Shown: piece after piece, positions 37,527 to 46,891 of the stretch | Layout: the number at the start of each line of letters is the position of its first letter | Numbering within the stretch: position 1 is the first letter of the stretch | DNA from: JADKIH01 sp031417555 | Lineage (GTDB): Bacteria > Bacteroidota > Bacteroidia > AKYH767-A > 2013-40CM-41-45 | Direction: 5' to 3' | Assembly: GCA_031417555.1 (NCBI GenBank) | Contig: JANOVV010000112.1 | Location: 50,686-114,685, forward strand | Length of the DNA: 64,000 bases | Translations under genes and position numbers: made by a program | Notes under the pieces: model-generated | Database searches by the model: none | What the model saw: only the letters and a program-made list of their open reading frames with translations | Told to the model about the DNA's origin: nothing

Positions 37527-39431
37527 ATGATAAATAAGCAAAGTAATTTTCATATTCTTACTTTTAGATTATGTCTGATACTTTGTATTTATTTTTTCTT
37601 ACGATTATTATTTTTATTATTTAACATCTCCTATTATTCGGAAGTTGATTTTATTACTTTATCAAAAAGTTTCTTCTATGGACTTCGTTACGATATAACA
37701 GCAATTGTAATAAGCAATGTTGTATACATTGTACTGCATCTTCTACCGTTTCCATTCTTTTATAAAAAGTTTTATCAGAGATTCCTAAAAATTCTTTTTT
37801 TTATTGTTAATATTCCTCTTATTCTTTTAAGTTGTATCGACATCGGGCTTTTTCAATTTACCGGTAAAAGATCAGGTTTTGAAATTTTTAAGATAATGAG
37901 TTTCGGCAATGATTTTATTAATACACTGCCTAAAATGATTTTGGATTTTTGGTATCTGCTATTGCTATTCTTTGTCATCACTTTTTTGATGTACAGATAT
38001 TATCCTGCACTTAAAACAGTAAAGCCAAATACTCAACATAGTAGAAAATATTTTATCGATTCAATTGCAGGAAAAATTGTTTTATTTTTTCTTTTTACAG
38101 CAATGACTTTTATTGGCTTCAGAGGTGGCATTCAATATAAGCCATTGAATATTCTCAGTGCATCCCGATATGGCACTGGAAAAACAACAGTGTTAATACT
38201 AAACACGCCCTTTGTAATATTTAAAACTTATGGGAAGCAAACGTTAGAAGATATTCATTGGATGAATGATGATGAATCAGAGAAAATAAATTCTTTTATA
38301 AAATTACCTTCTAAAAGAGAAAATTTTAAATCTAAAAATGTAGTAATAATAATTCTCGAAAGTTTCGGAAAAGAATACATTGGCAGTTTAAATTCTTACC
38401 AAGGATTTACTCCTTTCCTTGATTCATTAATCGGAAAAAGTCTGGTTTTTCAAAATGCTTTTGCAAATGGAAAAAGATCCATTGAAGGAATTCCGGCTAT
38501 TGTTGCGGGAATTCCTGCTTTGATGACTGATCCTTTTATTACATCCGCATACTCTTCAAATTCAATTACCACGCTTCCCTCCTTGCTTAAATTAAAAGGA
38601 TATAATTCGGTATTTTTTCATGGTGGAACAAATGGAACCATGGGTTTCGACAACTTTTCAAAACTTTCAGGGTTTGATCATTATTTTGGCAGAACCGAAT
38701 ATAATAATGATGCAGATTTTGATGGTAGCTGGGGAATTTATGATGAGCCATTTTTGCAACGTACTGCAGAAGAAATTAATACTATGAAGCAGCCATTTTT
38801 AGCAGCCGTATTTACGTTGTCCTCGCATCATCCCTATAAGATCCCCGAAAGGTATGTTAATCAATTTCCGGCCGGAACATTATCCATTCATCAGTCGATT
38901 CGATACACCGATTACTCATTAAAACGTTTTTTTGAAACAGCATCAAAAATGCCCTGGTATTTAAATACATTGTTTGTTATCACAGCAGATCATACGGCAT
39001 TATCGGAGAACTCTTTTTACCAAAATAGTGTCGGACAGCTGGCAATACCAATTCTTTATTTCTGCCCTTCTGATTCTACACTTTTTGGAAAAAGCAGATT
39101 GACGACTCAACAAATCGATATATTGCCAAGCGTATTAGATTATCTAGGCTATGATCAAAAGTATTTTGCTTTCGGAAAAAGTGTTTTCACAGATTCTTCT
39201 GAGAGTTTGGCAGTAAGTTATTCAAACGAATCCTACCAGTTAATTCAGGATAGCAATGTTTTTATTTTAAGGAACAATGAGAAAAATTCTTTTTTTAACT
39301 TTGCGACAGACAGTTTGTTAAAAAATGAGCTTCTCGGGACTGATACAGTTAAAGAAAGAATGATGGAGAAGAAATTAAAATCTTTTATTCAGAATTTTAA
39401 TCACGCTCTTATTCATAATGAAATGAAATAG
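37527..39431 (+). CDS. LtaS/MdoB-like phosphoglycerol transferase family protein
   Basis: The 634-residue protein has five predicted membrane helices in the first ~200 residues and an extracytoplasmic sulfatase-fold domain from about 270. Active-site residues are visible: metal ligand Glu278 in ILESFGKEY, the nucleophile position as Ser318 in NGKRSIEGIPA (Thr in Gram-positive LtaS), WGIYDEPF near 410, and the DH metal pair in TADHTA near 490. Family members move phosphoglycerol or phosphoethanolamine from phospholipids to a glycan or lipid. The genes immediately downstream encode a diacylglycerol-kinase-like lipid kinase and DgkA, which would recycle the diacylglycerol by-product. The real acceptor is unknown; phosphoethanolamine transfer is an alternative. 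Confidence 0.85.
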   Translation: MINKQSNFHILTFRLCLILCIYFFLRLLFLLFNISYYSEVDFITLSKSFFYGLRYDITAIVISNVVYIVLHLLPFPFFYKKFYQRFLKILFFIVNIPLILLSCIDIGLFQFTGKRSGFEIFKIMSFGNDFINTLPKMILDFWYLLLLFFVITFLMYRYYPALKTVKPNTQHSRKYFIDSIAGKIVLFFLFTAMTFIGFRGGIQYKPLNILSASRYGTGKTTVLILNTPFVIFKTYGKQTLEDIHWMNDDESEKINSFIKLPSKRENFKSKNVVIIILESFGKEYIGSLNSYQGFTPFLDSLIGKSLVFQNAFANGKRSIEGIPAIVAGIPALMTDPFITSAYSSNSITTLPSLLKLKGYNSVFFHGGTNGTMGFDNFSKLSGFDHYFGRTEYNNDADFDGSWGIYDEPFLQRTAEEINTMKQPFLAAVFTLSSHHPYKIPERYVNQFPAGTLSIHQSIRYTDYSLKRFFETASKMPWYLNTLFVITADHTALSENSFYQNSVGQLAIPILYFCPSDSTLFGKSRLTTQQIDILPSVLDYLGYDQKYFAFGKSVFTDSSESLAVSYSNESYQLIQDSNVFILRNNEKNSFFNFATDSLLKNELLGTDTVKERMMEKKLKSFIQNFNHALIHNEMK

Positions 39432-39435
39432 ACAG

Positions 39436-40320
39436 ATGCAAAAAATCCGTTTTATTATTAATCCGAATTCAGGCACAGGCAAAAAAAATCTTTTACCGGA
39501 TCTGATTAATAAATTTATAGATAAAGAAAAATACGTTTTTGAAATTTGCCTGACTCAAGCACCCGGGCATGCAACTGAATTAGCTAAGGATGCAGTCGAA
39601 AAAGAATTTAATATTGTTGTCTCTGTTGGTGGAGATGGATCAGTAAATGAAACTGCAAAAGCGTTATTTAAAACCAATACAACCCTTGGAATAATTCCTA
39701 CAGGTTCCGGAAATGGCTTAGCACGACATTTAGGAATTTCTGTTGATGTGGAAAAGGCTATTAATATTATTAATAAAGGTACAGTCGACAACATTGATAC
39801 TGTATCTGTAAATGACAGATTCTGCATAGGAACTATTGGGGTCGGATTTGATGCACACATTGCACATCTATTCGCTAAAGCAACGAAACGGGGATATTCT
39901 ACCTATGTAATACTGGTACTCACGGAATTTTCGTCTTATAAAGAAAAAAGATTTTCTATTCTTGTAGATGGTAATTTATTTGAAAGGGATTGTTTCCTGT
40001 TGACCTTTGCCAATTCATCACAATTCGGTAATAATGCAGTAATTGCTCCATTTGCAAATATTAAAGATGGTATAATTGATATTACAATAATGAGCAGATT
40101 TCCGGCTATCTCAGCGCCATCGCTGATTTACCGATTAATGAATAACTCCATACAAGGATCACGGTTTTTTGAATCGATGAGAGGAAAAGAAATAATAGTT
40201 GAAAATAATGGTTCCTTACTTGGACATATTGATGGTGAACCGGTAATTTTTAATACAGATTTAAAAATAAATGTTAATCCGCTTTCAATAAAAGTAATTG
40301 TACCGGAAATTGTGAAATAA
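39436..40320 (+). CDS. Diacylglycerol kinase-family lipid kinase (YegS/BmrU type)
   Basis: The 294-residue cytoplasmic enzyme has the DAGK catalytic fold. INPNSGTGKK near 8 opens the nucleotide site, VVSVGGDGSVNETA near 60 is the GGDGT-type motif, and IPTGSGNGLARHLGI near 88 follows. The C-terminal beta domain ends with GHIDGEPV. It phosphorylates diacylglycerol or a related lipid using ATP. It begins 4 bases after the LtaS-like gene, and its stop overlaps the dgkA start by one base (TAATG). It is soluble, unlike the DgkA next to it; why both types are kept in one operon is not clear. Sphingoid or ceramide kinase activity is an alternative in this phylum. Confidence 0.9.
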   Translation: MQKIRFIINPNSGTGKKNLLPDLINKFIDKEKYVFEICLTQAPGHATELAKDAVEKEFNIVVSVGGDGSVNETAKALFKTNTTLGIIPTGSGNGLARHLGISVDVEKAINIINKGTVDNIDTVSVNDRFCIGTIGVGFDAHIAHLFAKATKRGYSTYVILVLTEFSSYKEKRFSILVDGNLFERDCFLLTFANSSQFGNNAVIAPFANIKDGIIDITIMSRFPAISAPSLIYRLMNNSIQGSRFFESMRGKEIIVENNGSLLGHIDGEPVIFNTDLKINVNPLSIKVIVPEIVK

Positions 40321-40682
40321 TGATTTTGGAAAAATATTTTAAGAGTTTTACCTACGCTATCGCCGGAATCGGATATGCTTTCAGAAGCCAGGTAAATATG
40401 CGTTTTCATATTATAGCAGCTTTGGTAGTAATTATTTCTGCAATTATTCTTCATCTCTCTCCACTTGAATGGTGCATCGTCTTACTTTGTATAGGATCAG
40501 TTATTGCTGCGGAGCTTATCAATACTTCCATTGAAATAAATGTTGATTTACTCTCTCCGGAGCGAAATGTAAAAGCAGGAAATATAAAAGACCTGGCAGC
40601 AGCTGCCGTTTTGGTTATTTGTGCTGTTTCAGCAATAATCGGTTTGATAGTTTTTATTCCGAAAATAATTCACTTCATTTGA
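40320..40682 (+). CDS. dgkA: Membrane diacylglycerol/undecaprenol kinase, DgkA type
   Basis: The 120-residue protein has the DgkA trimeric fold: an amphipathic N-terminal helix (SFTYAIAGIGYAFRSQVNMR) and three membrane helices. The catalytic core AAELINTSIE near 63-72 and KDLAAAAVLV near 88 are present. It phosphorylates diacylglycerol to phosphatidate or undecaprenol to its phosphate on the inner face of the membrane. The ATG shares one base with the preceding stop, so translation is coupled with the lipid kinase. Gram-positive homologs are undecaprenol kinases and Gram-negative ones mainly use diacylglycerol; this one could use either. Confidence 0.9.
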   Translation: MILEKYFKSFTYAIAGIGYAFRSQVNMRFHIIAALVVIISAIILHLSPLEWCIVLLCIGSVIAAELINTSIEINVDLLSPERNVKAGNIKDLAAAAVLVICAVSAIIGLIVFIPKIIHFI

Positions 40683-40684
40683 AT

Positions 40685-41017
40685 ATGTCGAAGAAAGTTA
40701 AACCAGGAGGAATTGTATATTCTACCAATCCGGATTATAAATATTCAGCTCAGCCACACCAGGGAGCAACCATTGCACCACAAGCTCAGGACTTAAAAAT
40801 TTCCCTCGATAAGAAAAACCGTGGCGGCAAAACTGTTACAATAATTTCAGGCTTTGTTGGAAAAGAAGAAGCCATTGAAAAGCTTGGCCGTGAATTAAAA
40901 TCAAAATGTGGTGTAGGTGGCTCTATTAAAGATGGGGAAATAATTATTCAAGGTGATCATAGAGATAGAGTTTTAAACTTACTTATGAAAGAGGGATATA
41001 AGGCGAGGAAAATTTGA
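40685..41017 (+). CDS. SUI1/eIF1-like translation factor (YciH family)
   Basis: Using the ATG at 40685, two bases after the dgkA stop, the protein has 110 residues. A longer frame opening inside dgkA was not used because its N-terminus is unlike the family. The SUI1 domain is at about 35-110: KNRGGKTVTIISGF, KLGRELKSKCGVGG, and DGEIIIQGDHRDRV. Bacterial SUI1 proteins resemble eIF1 and can affect start-codon choice in vitro; their cellular role is not settled. It is the last gene of the LtaS-like / lipid kinase / dgkA operon, with no evident functional link. Confidence 0.9.
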   Translation: MSKKVKPGGIVYSTNPDYKYSAQPHQGATIAPQAQDLKISLDKKNRGGKTVTIISGFVGKEEAIEKLGRELKSKCGVGGSIKDGEIIIQGDHRDRVLNLLMKEGYKARKI

Positions 41018-41129
41018 CTGGGATTATGGGAATGGGTGATTTTTTTGGAAAGATTATACTCATTACCGGAATGTAATATAGATTTGGTAGATCAGGAAAA
41101 TTTAAAATTAGTTCGTAAAAAATATTCTT

Positions 41130-41660
41130 TCAATTTTTTTCACGAATATTTTTATAAATTTTTATTGCAAAAATTAAAATAGCTGAGAAAATTATAATTC
41201 CAATTACTCCTTTTATCCAATTGGTCAAATCTTTCATTACGACAATAAAAATAATAGCAACTAGAAAAATAGTTGCGACTTCATTCCAAAGACGCAATTT
41301 CATACCTGAATAATGAATTTCGTTTTTTTGAAATTGATTTAATATTCGACCACATAGTAAATGATATATGGTAAGTCCGACTACAAACCCTAATTTAAGA
41401 TAAAGCCAATCAGGAATATTTGAACCATACATATTTACTAAAAGTGCAATTCCAAAAATATAGGTACCTACAGCAGAGGGCCATGTGATTCCATACCATA
41501 AACGCTTTTCAGCACCTTTAAAATGTGCAATGAGAATACTTCGTTCCGGTTCTGATTTTAAATTTGCTTCTGAATGATAAACGAATAAACGAACAATATA
41601 AAACAGTCCCGCAAACCAGGTGATAACAAAAATAATATGTAAAGCCATTAAATAAAGCAT
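41130..41660 (-). CDS. hemJ: HemJ-type protoporphyrinogen IX oxidase
   Basis: The 176-residue membrane protein has four or five hydrophobic segments. The HemJ/UPF0093 hallmarks are LHIIFVITWFAGLFYIVRLF near 6-25, with the heme-binding His, and MKLRLWNEVATIFLVAI near 118. It oxidises protoporphyrinogen IX to protoporphyrin IX in heme synthesis. The C-terminal extension (about 145-176) adds a last helix. The gene begins 4 bases after the bshA stop, so it is in the same operon. The family also includes CopD-like proteins, but the WFAGLFYxxRLFVYH signature favours HemJ. Confidence 0.88.
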   Translation of the reverse strand: MLYLMALHIIFVITWFAGLFYIVRLFVYHSEANLKSEPERSILIAHFKGAEKRLWYGITWPSAVGTYIFGIALLVNMYGSNIPDWLYLKLGFVVGLTIYHLLCGRILNQFQKNEIHYSGMKLRLWNEVATIFLVAIIFIVVMKDLTNWIKGVIGIIIFSAILIFAIKIYKNIREKN

Positions 41661-41664
41661 CGAT

Positions 41665-42798
41665 CTATTTATTGCTTTCTGAAATTACTCTGTTATAAAG
41701 ATTCTCATACAAAGGAAGAATTTCCCGAATATCAAATTTTCTCGCATGAGCCAGAGATTGTTGCTTAAATTTCTGAAGTATATTTTCATCACTTAATATA
41801 TGAATTGCATTACGGGCCATATCTTCAATATCGCCAACTTCGCTCATATACCCTGTAACTCCATTAACATTTAATTCAGGAAGTCCTCCGGTATTAGTTG
41901 AAATAACAGGAACCTGACAAGCCATTGCTTCCAATGCAGCCAGACCAAAACTTTCTGTTTCAGAAGGAAGAATAAACAGATCACCAACAGAAAGTATTTC
42001 TTCTACCATATCCATTTTCCCAAGAAATCGAATGTGCTCACCTGCCGGAGTTTCTCTGCTTTCTTTCTCACATCTATTTCTATCGGGGCCATCCCCTATC
42101 AATAATAATTTAGAAGGGATCTTTGCGTTGATAATATTAAAAATTTTAATTACATCGCTTACTCTCTTTACCGGACGAAAATTTGAAGCATGAATAATCA
42201 GCTTTTCATTGTTAGGAGCAATGGCAACTTTAAAATGTTCTTTCCTTTGTTTGGTAAAACGAGATAAGTCAATGAAATTTGGAATTACATCAATTTGCTT
42301 ACAAATCTTGAAATTTTTATAGGTATCCTCTTTGAGAGATTTGGAAACAGAAGTAACGGCATCACTTTGATCGATGGCAAACGTTACCACCGGGCTGTAG
42401 CTTTCATTCTTACCAACAAGTGTTATATCTGTTCCATGCAAGGTGGTTATAAAAGGAAGTTTCTGTCCTTGCGATTCCATAATTTTTCTTGCCATATAAG
42501 CTACAGAAGCATGCGGTATGGCATAGTGAACGTGAACAAGATCGAGTTTTTCGTAGCGGGCAACATCAACGAGTTTGCTGGTTAAAGCAGTTTCATAAGG
42601 AGCATATTCAAAAAGCGGATAATCTGCCACACTAACTTCATGATAAAAAACATTTTCAATAAAATGTTCAAGTCGCACAGGTTGACTATAGGTAATAAAG
42701 TGAACACTATGTCCTTTATCTGCTAAAGCTTTTCCTAATTCAGTAGCAACAACACCGCTTCCCCCGAATGTTGGGTAACATAAAATACCGATTTTCAT
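41665..42798 (-). CDS. bshA: N-acetyl-alpha-D-glucosaminyl L-malate synthase
   Basis: The 377-residue GT4 glycosyltransferase makes GlcNAc-malate from UDP-GlcNAc and L-malate, the first step of bacillithiol synthesis. The N-terminal MKIGILCYPTFGGSGVVATELG is the family's diagnostic start (first 20 residues cited in part). HVHYAIPHA near 96, HGTDITLVG near 127, and the donor site ETESFGLAALEAMAC near 285 are all present. Length and motifs match characterised BshA. bshB and bshC are not in the window. The cell therefore likely uses bacillithiol as its main thiol. It sits between the NagZ-AmpC fusion (42-base gap) and hemJ. Confidence 0.94.
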   Translation of the reverse strand: MKIGILCYPTFGGSGVVATELGKALADKGHSVHFITYSQPVRLEHFIENVFYHEVSVADYPLFEYAPYETALTSKLVDVARYEKLDLVHVHYAIPHASVAYMARKIMESQGQKLPFITTLHGTDITLVGKNESYSPVVTFAIDQSDAVTSVSKSLKEDTYKNFKICKQIDVIPNFIDLSRFTKQRKEHFKVAIAPNNEKLIIHASNFRPVKRVSDVIKIFNIINAKIPSKLLLIGDGPDRNRCEKESRETPAGEHIRFLGKMDMVEEILSVGDLFILPSETESFGLAALEAMACQVPVISTNTGGLPELNVNGVTGYMSEVGDIEDMARNAIHILSDENILQKFKQQSLAHARKFDIREILPLYENLYNRVISESNK

Positions 42799-42840
42799 AC
42801 ACTTTAATTAAACTAAGTAACAAAGGTAATACAAAGGAAT

Positions 42841-45792
42841 TCAATTATTGCCTACCCGCTGATCGAGGATTGATTTATAAATGATTTCCTGGATATTTGT
42901 CCTAACGTTCATTTTAATTAATTTATCGTTAGACACATCGGGATTAATTCTGTTAGATAGAAAAATATATATTAAACCATATTTAGGATCAGCCCATGCA
43001 CATGTTCCGGTAAAACCCTGATGACCAAAAGTCATTGGCGATGCTGATGGACTGCAAGGGCTGACTTTTGAAGGATCAATTTCCGGTTTATCGAATAAAA
43101 GTCCGCGACGATTCTGTGGAAATTGTTTTTGAGTAAAAGCTTGAATGGTTGAGGGCTTTAACAATCTTTGTCCGCCATAAATTCCATCGTTAAGAAGCAT
43201 TTGCATTATTACAGCCAAATTGTTGGCATCACTAAATACGCCTGCATTTCCGGAAACTCCTCCTAACATTGCAGCTGCGGGATCATGTACAAAACCTCTC
43301 AACAATTGTTTCCTGAAGACAGTATCATTTTCTGTTGGGACAATTTCATTCAATTTAAAATTATTACGTGGATTAAATGTTAAGCGGGAAAGTTTTAATG
43401 GTTTATAAAAATTTTCATAAACATATTTATCTAAAGTTTCTTTTGTAATATTTTCAATAACCTCTTTCATTAAAATCGGTCCAAAATCACTGTAAACGTA
43501 TTTTCCTTTTTCACCCAATGGAGAAGTGTAAATATGTTTTCGAATAGTATCTGCATAACTTTTCAATAAATAAATGCTGTCAGCGACGTGTAATGTAAAT
43601 TTATCATCAGGTGAATTTTTGTACAAAGTATTTGAAAGACCATTAGGAACCAAGGTTTCTTTATAGAAAGGAATCCATGATTGAAGTCCGGCCTGATGAG
43701 CCAGAATTTCTTTTATGGTAAGATTACTTTTATTTGTGCCTTTTGATTTTGGTAAATATTTGGAGAGTGTATAATATAAATTGATTTTATTTTTCTCGTA
43801 TAATTTCATTGAAGCAAGCGCTGTTGCTGCAATTTTAGTAACTGAGGCAATATCATATAAATCTGAATTGCTAACAGAATCGGTTGAATCATAACTTTGA
43901 TAACCGAATGATTTTTGAAAAACTACTTTACCATTTCTTGCGACTAATATCTGACAACCGGGCATTGCTCCATTTTTAATTGCTGAGTTAACAACGCTGT
44001 CAATTTTATTGAGTTGAATGGACGACATGCCGGCAGCCTCGGGAATAGTATATTGGAGTCGAATAGTTTTTCCGGATTTGACACTTGTATTTCTTGGAAA
44101 ATCGGGCGTAGATGAAACAGGAATTTTCCCTGATGCACTTAATCCTCCCATTATAACTTGTGCTGCTATTGATTGGGTAATTGCAAAGTCTTCATAAGCA
44201 AGAAGGATTGCTTTCGCAGATTTTAAATTTTTGAAACGGGAAAGAGTATATGCATTTCCAAAATCTACAAAAACGGTTTTATATTTTGAGAGCACATTAT
44301 CGATAAACTTTGCGGCTGATGGTGGAATACCATAACCGGTTTGAGCTTTCATGGTAGTTCCATGCAAACTTAAAATTACATAATCATAATTCGAAAGAAA
44401 GTTAAACAAAGCTTCATAGACAGATACCGGGGCATCTTTATCTTCCGAAAAGACATCCAGATTTCCATACATTTTTAACTGCTGTTGAAATGAATTATTG
44501 ATCAAATCTCCTATTACAACGCTTGCAATTCGTATAGAATCCTTTGATCGAAATGGTAAAAGAGAATCTTTGTTTACCAATAATGCAATTGATTCTTCAT
44601 AGAGCTTTCTTTGTAACAGTAATCCATCTGGATTATTTAAATCATTATACAAATTAGTTGTATCAATAATTTGCGAACGATTAAGTCCGCACCAGAATTT
44701 TACCATTAATAATTTTTTAACACGAGAATCAATTTCCTCCTGGGTAATTTCGCAATTCTCGACAGCATAATGTATTTCCAGAATTCCTTTAGGTACATCT
44801 TCCGGATAAAGTAATACATCATTTCCCGCCAATAAAGCCATCTTGTCGACAATTCCGGGTTTGTGGCTTTGCGTTACCCCTTTCATATTCAACGCATCCG
44901 TAAATATTAAGCCTTTAAATCCCATTCTTTCCTTTAGCAAACCGGTTACAATGGAAGTTGACAATGTTGACGGCATGTTTTGATTGGTATCAAGTGATGG
45001 CACATTCAGATGAGCCACCATTATTCCTGCAAGACCGGATGAAATTAATTTTCGGAAAGGATAAAGTTCAACGGAATCGATTTCCAGAGTATCCTGAAAA
45101 ATTGTTGGTAATGAAAAGTGAGAATCGGTATCTGCATTTCCATGACCCGGAAAATGTTTGCCTGTTGCCAGGATGTGATTATCCTGAAGGGCATTCATAT
45201 AATAAAGCGATTTTATTGTTACGTTTTCTCTTTCATCACCAAATGACCGGCTGCCAATTACAGGATTGGCAGGGTTATTATTTATATCCGCATCAGGAGC
45301 AAAATTAACATGTATGCCAAGTCGTTTGCAATTTTTTGCAATTTCATTTCCCATTTTGTAAACGACACTGTCATTTTGTATTGCAGAAAGAGTCATCTGC
45401 CTCGGGAATCGAATCGTACTATCCAGGCGCATAGCAAGACCCCACTCGGCATCCATACCAATTAGCAGAGGAACTTTTGATTTGCTTTGATAATTGTTTG
45501 TCAGTATGGCTTCTCTGAATGGACCGCCTTGAAAAAAAATCAATCCTCCTATTCCATATTTTTCAATTAGTCCCGAAATTTCTTTGATGTGATCGGTATC
45601 TTTATTACTCCAGGCCGCAACCATCATCAGCTGTGCAATTCTTTCTTCGCGATTGAGTTTTTTAATAATAGAATCAGCCCAATATTCTGCTTCTTTTGAA
45701 AAGAAAGGTGGATTATCCGCAGCCCTTACTTTCTGAAAGCAAATTACAATAAATAGAACTACCAGACAGGCAGACAAAAACCTATTATTCAT
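42841..45792 (-). CDS. Fused beta-N-acetylhexosaminidase (GH3) and beta-lactamase-family serine hydrolase
   Basis: The 983-residue exported protein (signal peptide 4-24) carries an N-terminal GH3 NagZ-like domain (about 35-370: LLIGMDAEWGLAMR, ATGKHFPGHGNADTDSH with the catalytic His, FTDALNMKGV). A GH3 C-terminal-like domain follows (about 390-560). Then comes a class C beta-lactamase/DD-peptidase-like domain (about 590-980) with the SxxK motif in IASVTKIAAT near 650, and a YSDFG motif near 765 in the position of YxN. It is likely to trim muropeptides in the periplasm, removing GlcNAc and acting on peptide or amide bonds. The fusion is common in Bacteroidota. It heads the operon with bshA and hemJ. 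Confidence 0.87.
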   Translation of the reverse strand: MNNRFLSACLVVLFIVICFQKVRAADNPPFFSKEAEYWADSIIKKLNREERIAQLMMVAAWSNKDTDHIKEISGLIEKYGIGGLIFFQGGPFREAILTNNYQSKSKVPLLIGMDAEWGLAMRLDSTIRFPRQMTLSAIQNDSVVYKMGNEIAKNCKRLGIHVNFAPDADINNNPANPVIGSRSFGDERENVTIKSLYYMNALQDNHILATGKHFPGHGNADTDSHFSLPTIFQDTLEIDSVELYPFRKLISSGLAGIMVAHLNVPSLDTNQNMPSTLSTSIVTGLLKERMGFKGLIFTDALNMKGVTQSHKPGIVDKMALLAGNDVLLYPEDVPKGILEIHYAVENCEITQEEIDSRVKKLLMVKFWCGLNRSQIIDTTNLYNDLNNPDGLLLQRKLYEESIALLVNKDSLLPFRSKDSIRIASVVIGDLINNSFQQQLKMYGNLDVFSEDKDAPVSVYEALFNFLSNYDYVILSLHGTTMKAQTGYGIPPSAAKFIDNVLSKYKTVFVDFGNAYTLSRFKNLKSAKAILLAYEDFAITQSIAAQVIMGGLSASGKIPVSSTPDFPRNTSVKSGKTIRLQYTIPEAAGMSSIQLNKIDSVVNSAIKNGAMPGCQILVARNGKVVFQKSFGYQSYDSTDSVSNSDLYDIASVTKIAATALASMKLYEKNKINLYYTLSKYLPKSKGTNKSNLTIKEILAHQAGLQSWIPFYKETLVPNGLSNTLYKNSPDDKFTLHVADSIYLLKSYADTIRKHIYTSPLGEKGKYVYSDFGPILMKEVIENITKETLDKYVYENFYKPLKLSRLTFNPRNNFKLNEIVPTENDTVFRKQLLRGFVHDPAAAMLGGVSGNAGVFSDANNLAVIMQMLLNDGIYGGQRLLKPSTIQAFTQKQFPQNRRGLLFDKPEIDPSKVSPCSPSASPMTFGHQGFTGTCAWADPKYGLIYIFLSNRINPDVSNDKLIKMNVRTNIQEIIYKSILDQRVGNN

Positions 45793-45979
45793 AAATTAAT
45801 TGATAAATGCAAGAATGATAAAATTACAGTTTCAAACATTTCATTTATTACTCTGACGAAGGTTGTTTTTAACAATGTTTAGTGTGTAATAATCTAAGAA
45901 TATGAACTGAATATTGTTTAGGCATGGATATATTACATTTATTTGTATCTTATATTCAAGAATACCTGATTACTATCCA

Positions 45980-46891
45980 ATGAATCGTAAAAGCGTCTGG
46001 ATTATTTTATTTGTTTTTGTGCTTACATTATTTTTTAGAAAAGCAGGAATGGCTTTTGGTTCTGTATTTATTTCTATTTCAGCTATAATTCTTGGTTTTT
46101 ATTTGTTAACAAACTCTTTTTTTTTCGATAGAATTTATCAAAGAATTGCAGCTTTCATATTTTTATTTTTTTCTGTGGCATTATTGCAATATTGGTTAAA
46201 GCAAATACATTTTAATATTTTTGGCTTACAGGAATATTCTATTTATATACTAATAATTTCGTGTTGGATTATCTTTTCCTTTTACTCCTATCAAAGTATA
46301 AAAAGCAATATTCTTACTTTATCTTTTTGGTTAATACTAAGTATTATATTTATCAGCTCTGTAATTTTGAATCCAAGAGAATTTCATAATTTCTATCGTT
46401 CCAATACATACGAAGAATATATTAGATCGAGATATACAGAACAATCGGGAATTGTGGCAGACTTATATATAGATAAGTATAAAAAAGTTGATAGAAAAAA
46501 AGCTTCCGATTTATTAAAAGAAGCAATGGTATCGGATAGTTTATCTCAATACGACAATGCTTTGTTTCTTTATAATAAAAGTATTGATTTAAATCCTGAT
46601 GATGCAAAAGCGTATTACATGCGTGGACTGCTTAAATTAATACATCTGGATTTAAATTTTTCAGTAGCCAATTCGGCTATAAAAGATTTCAACAGAGCGA
46701 TACGTCTGGATTCTAATTATTCAGAGGCCTATTTTCACCGTAGTTTGGCACTAGGGTATTTAGGAATGCGAGGCCGGTCTTTTCTGGACATGAAAAAAGT
46801 TTGGGAAATAGATAGTATAATTTCGGATGAACTTTTTGAGAAAAGGTATGGTTCATCAAAAAAATCTTTTTCTATACCATTTCACCCTTGA
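45980..46891 (+). CDS. Membrane protein with C-terminal TPR
   Basis: From the ATG at 45980 the protein has 303 residues; a TTG 66 bases upstream would add a segment without family support. Four or five hydrophobic helices fill about 5-150, followed by a TPR pair at about 180-275 (NALFLYNKSIDLNPDDAKAY, given at exactly one repeat, then DFNRAIRLDSNYSEAYFHR). The TPR would lie on one side of the membrane and bind a protein partner. No specific family is recognised. Its last 36 bases overlap the 3' end of plsY on the other strand. Confidence 0.7.
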   Translation: MNRKSVWIILFVFVLTLFFRKAGMAFGSVFISISAIILGFYLLTNSFFFDRIYQRIAAFIFLFFSVALLQYWLKQIHFNIFGLQEYSIYILIISCWIIFSFYSYQSIKSNILTLSFWLILSIIFISSVILNPREFHNFYRSNTYEEYIRSRYTEQSGIVADLYIDKYKKVDRKKASDLLKEAMVSDSLSQYDNALFLYNKSIDLNPDDAKAYYMRGLLKLIHLDLNFSVANSAIKDFNRAIRLDSNYSEAYFHRSLALGYLGMRGRSFLDMKKVWEIDSIISDELFEKRYGSSKKSFSIPFHP

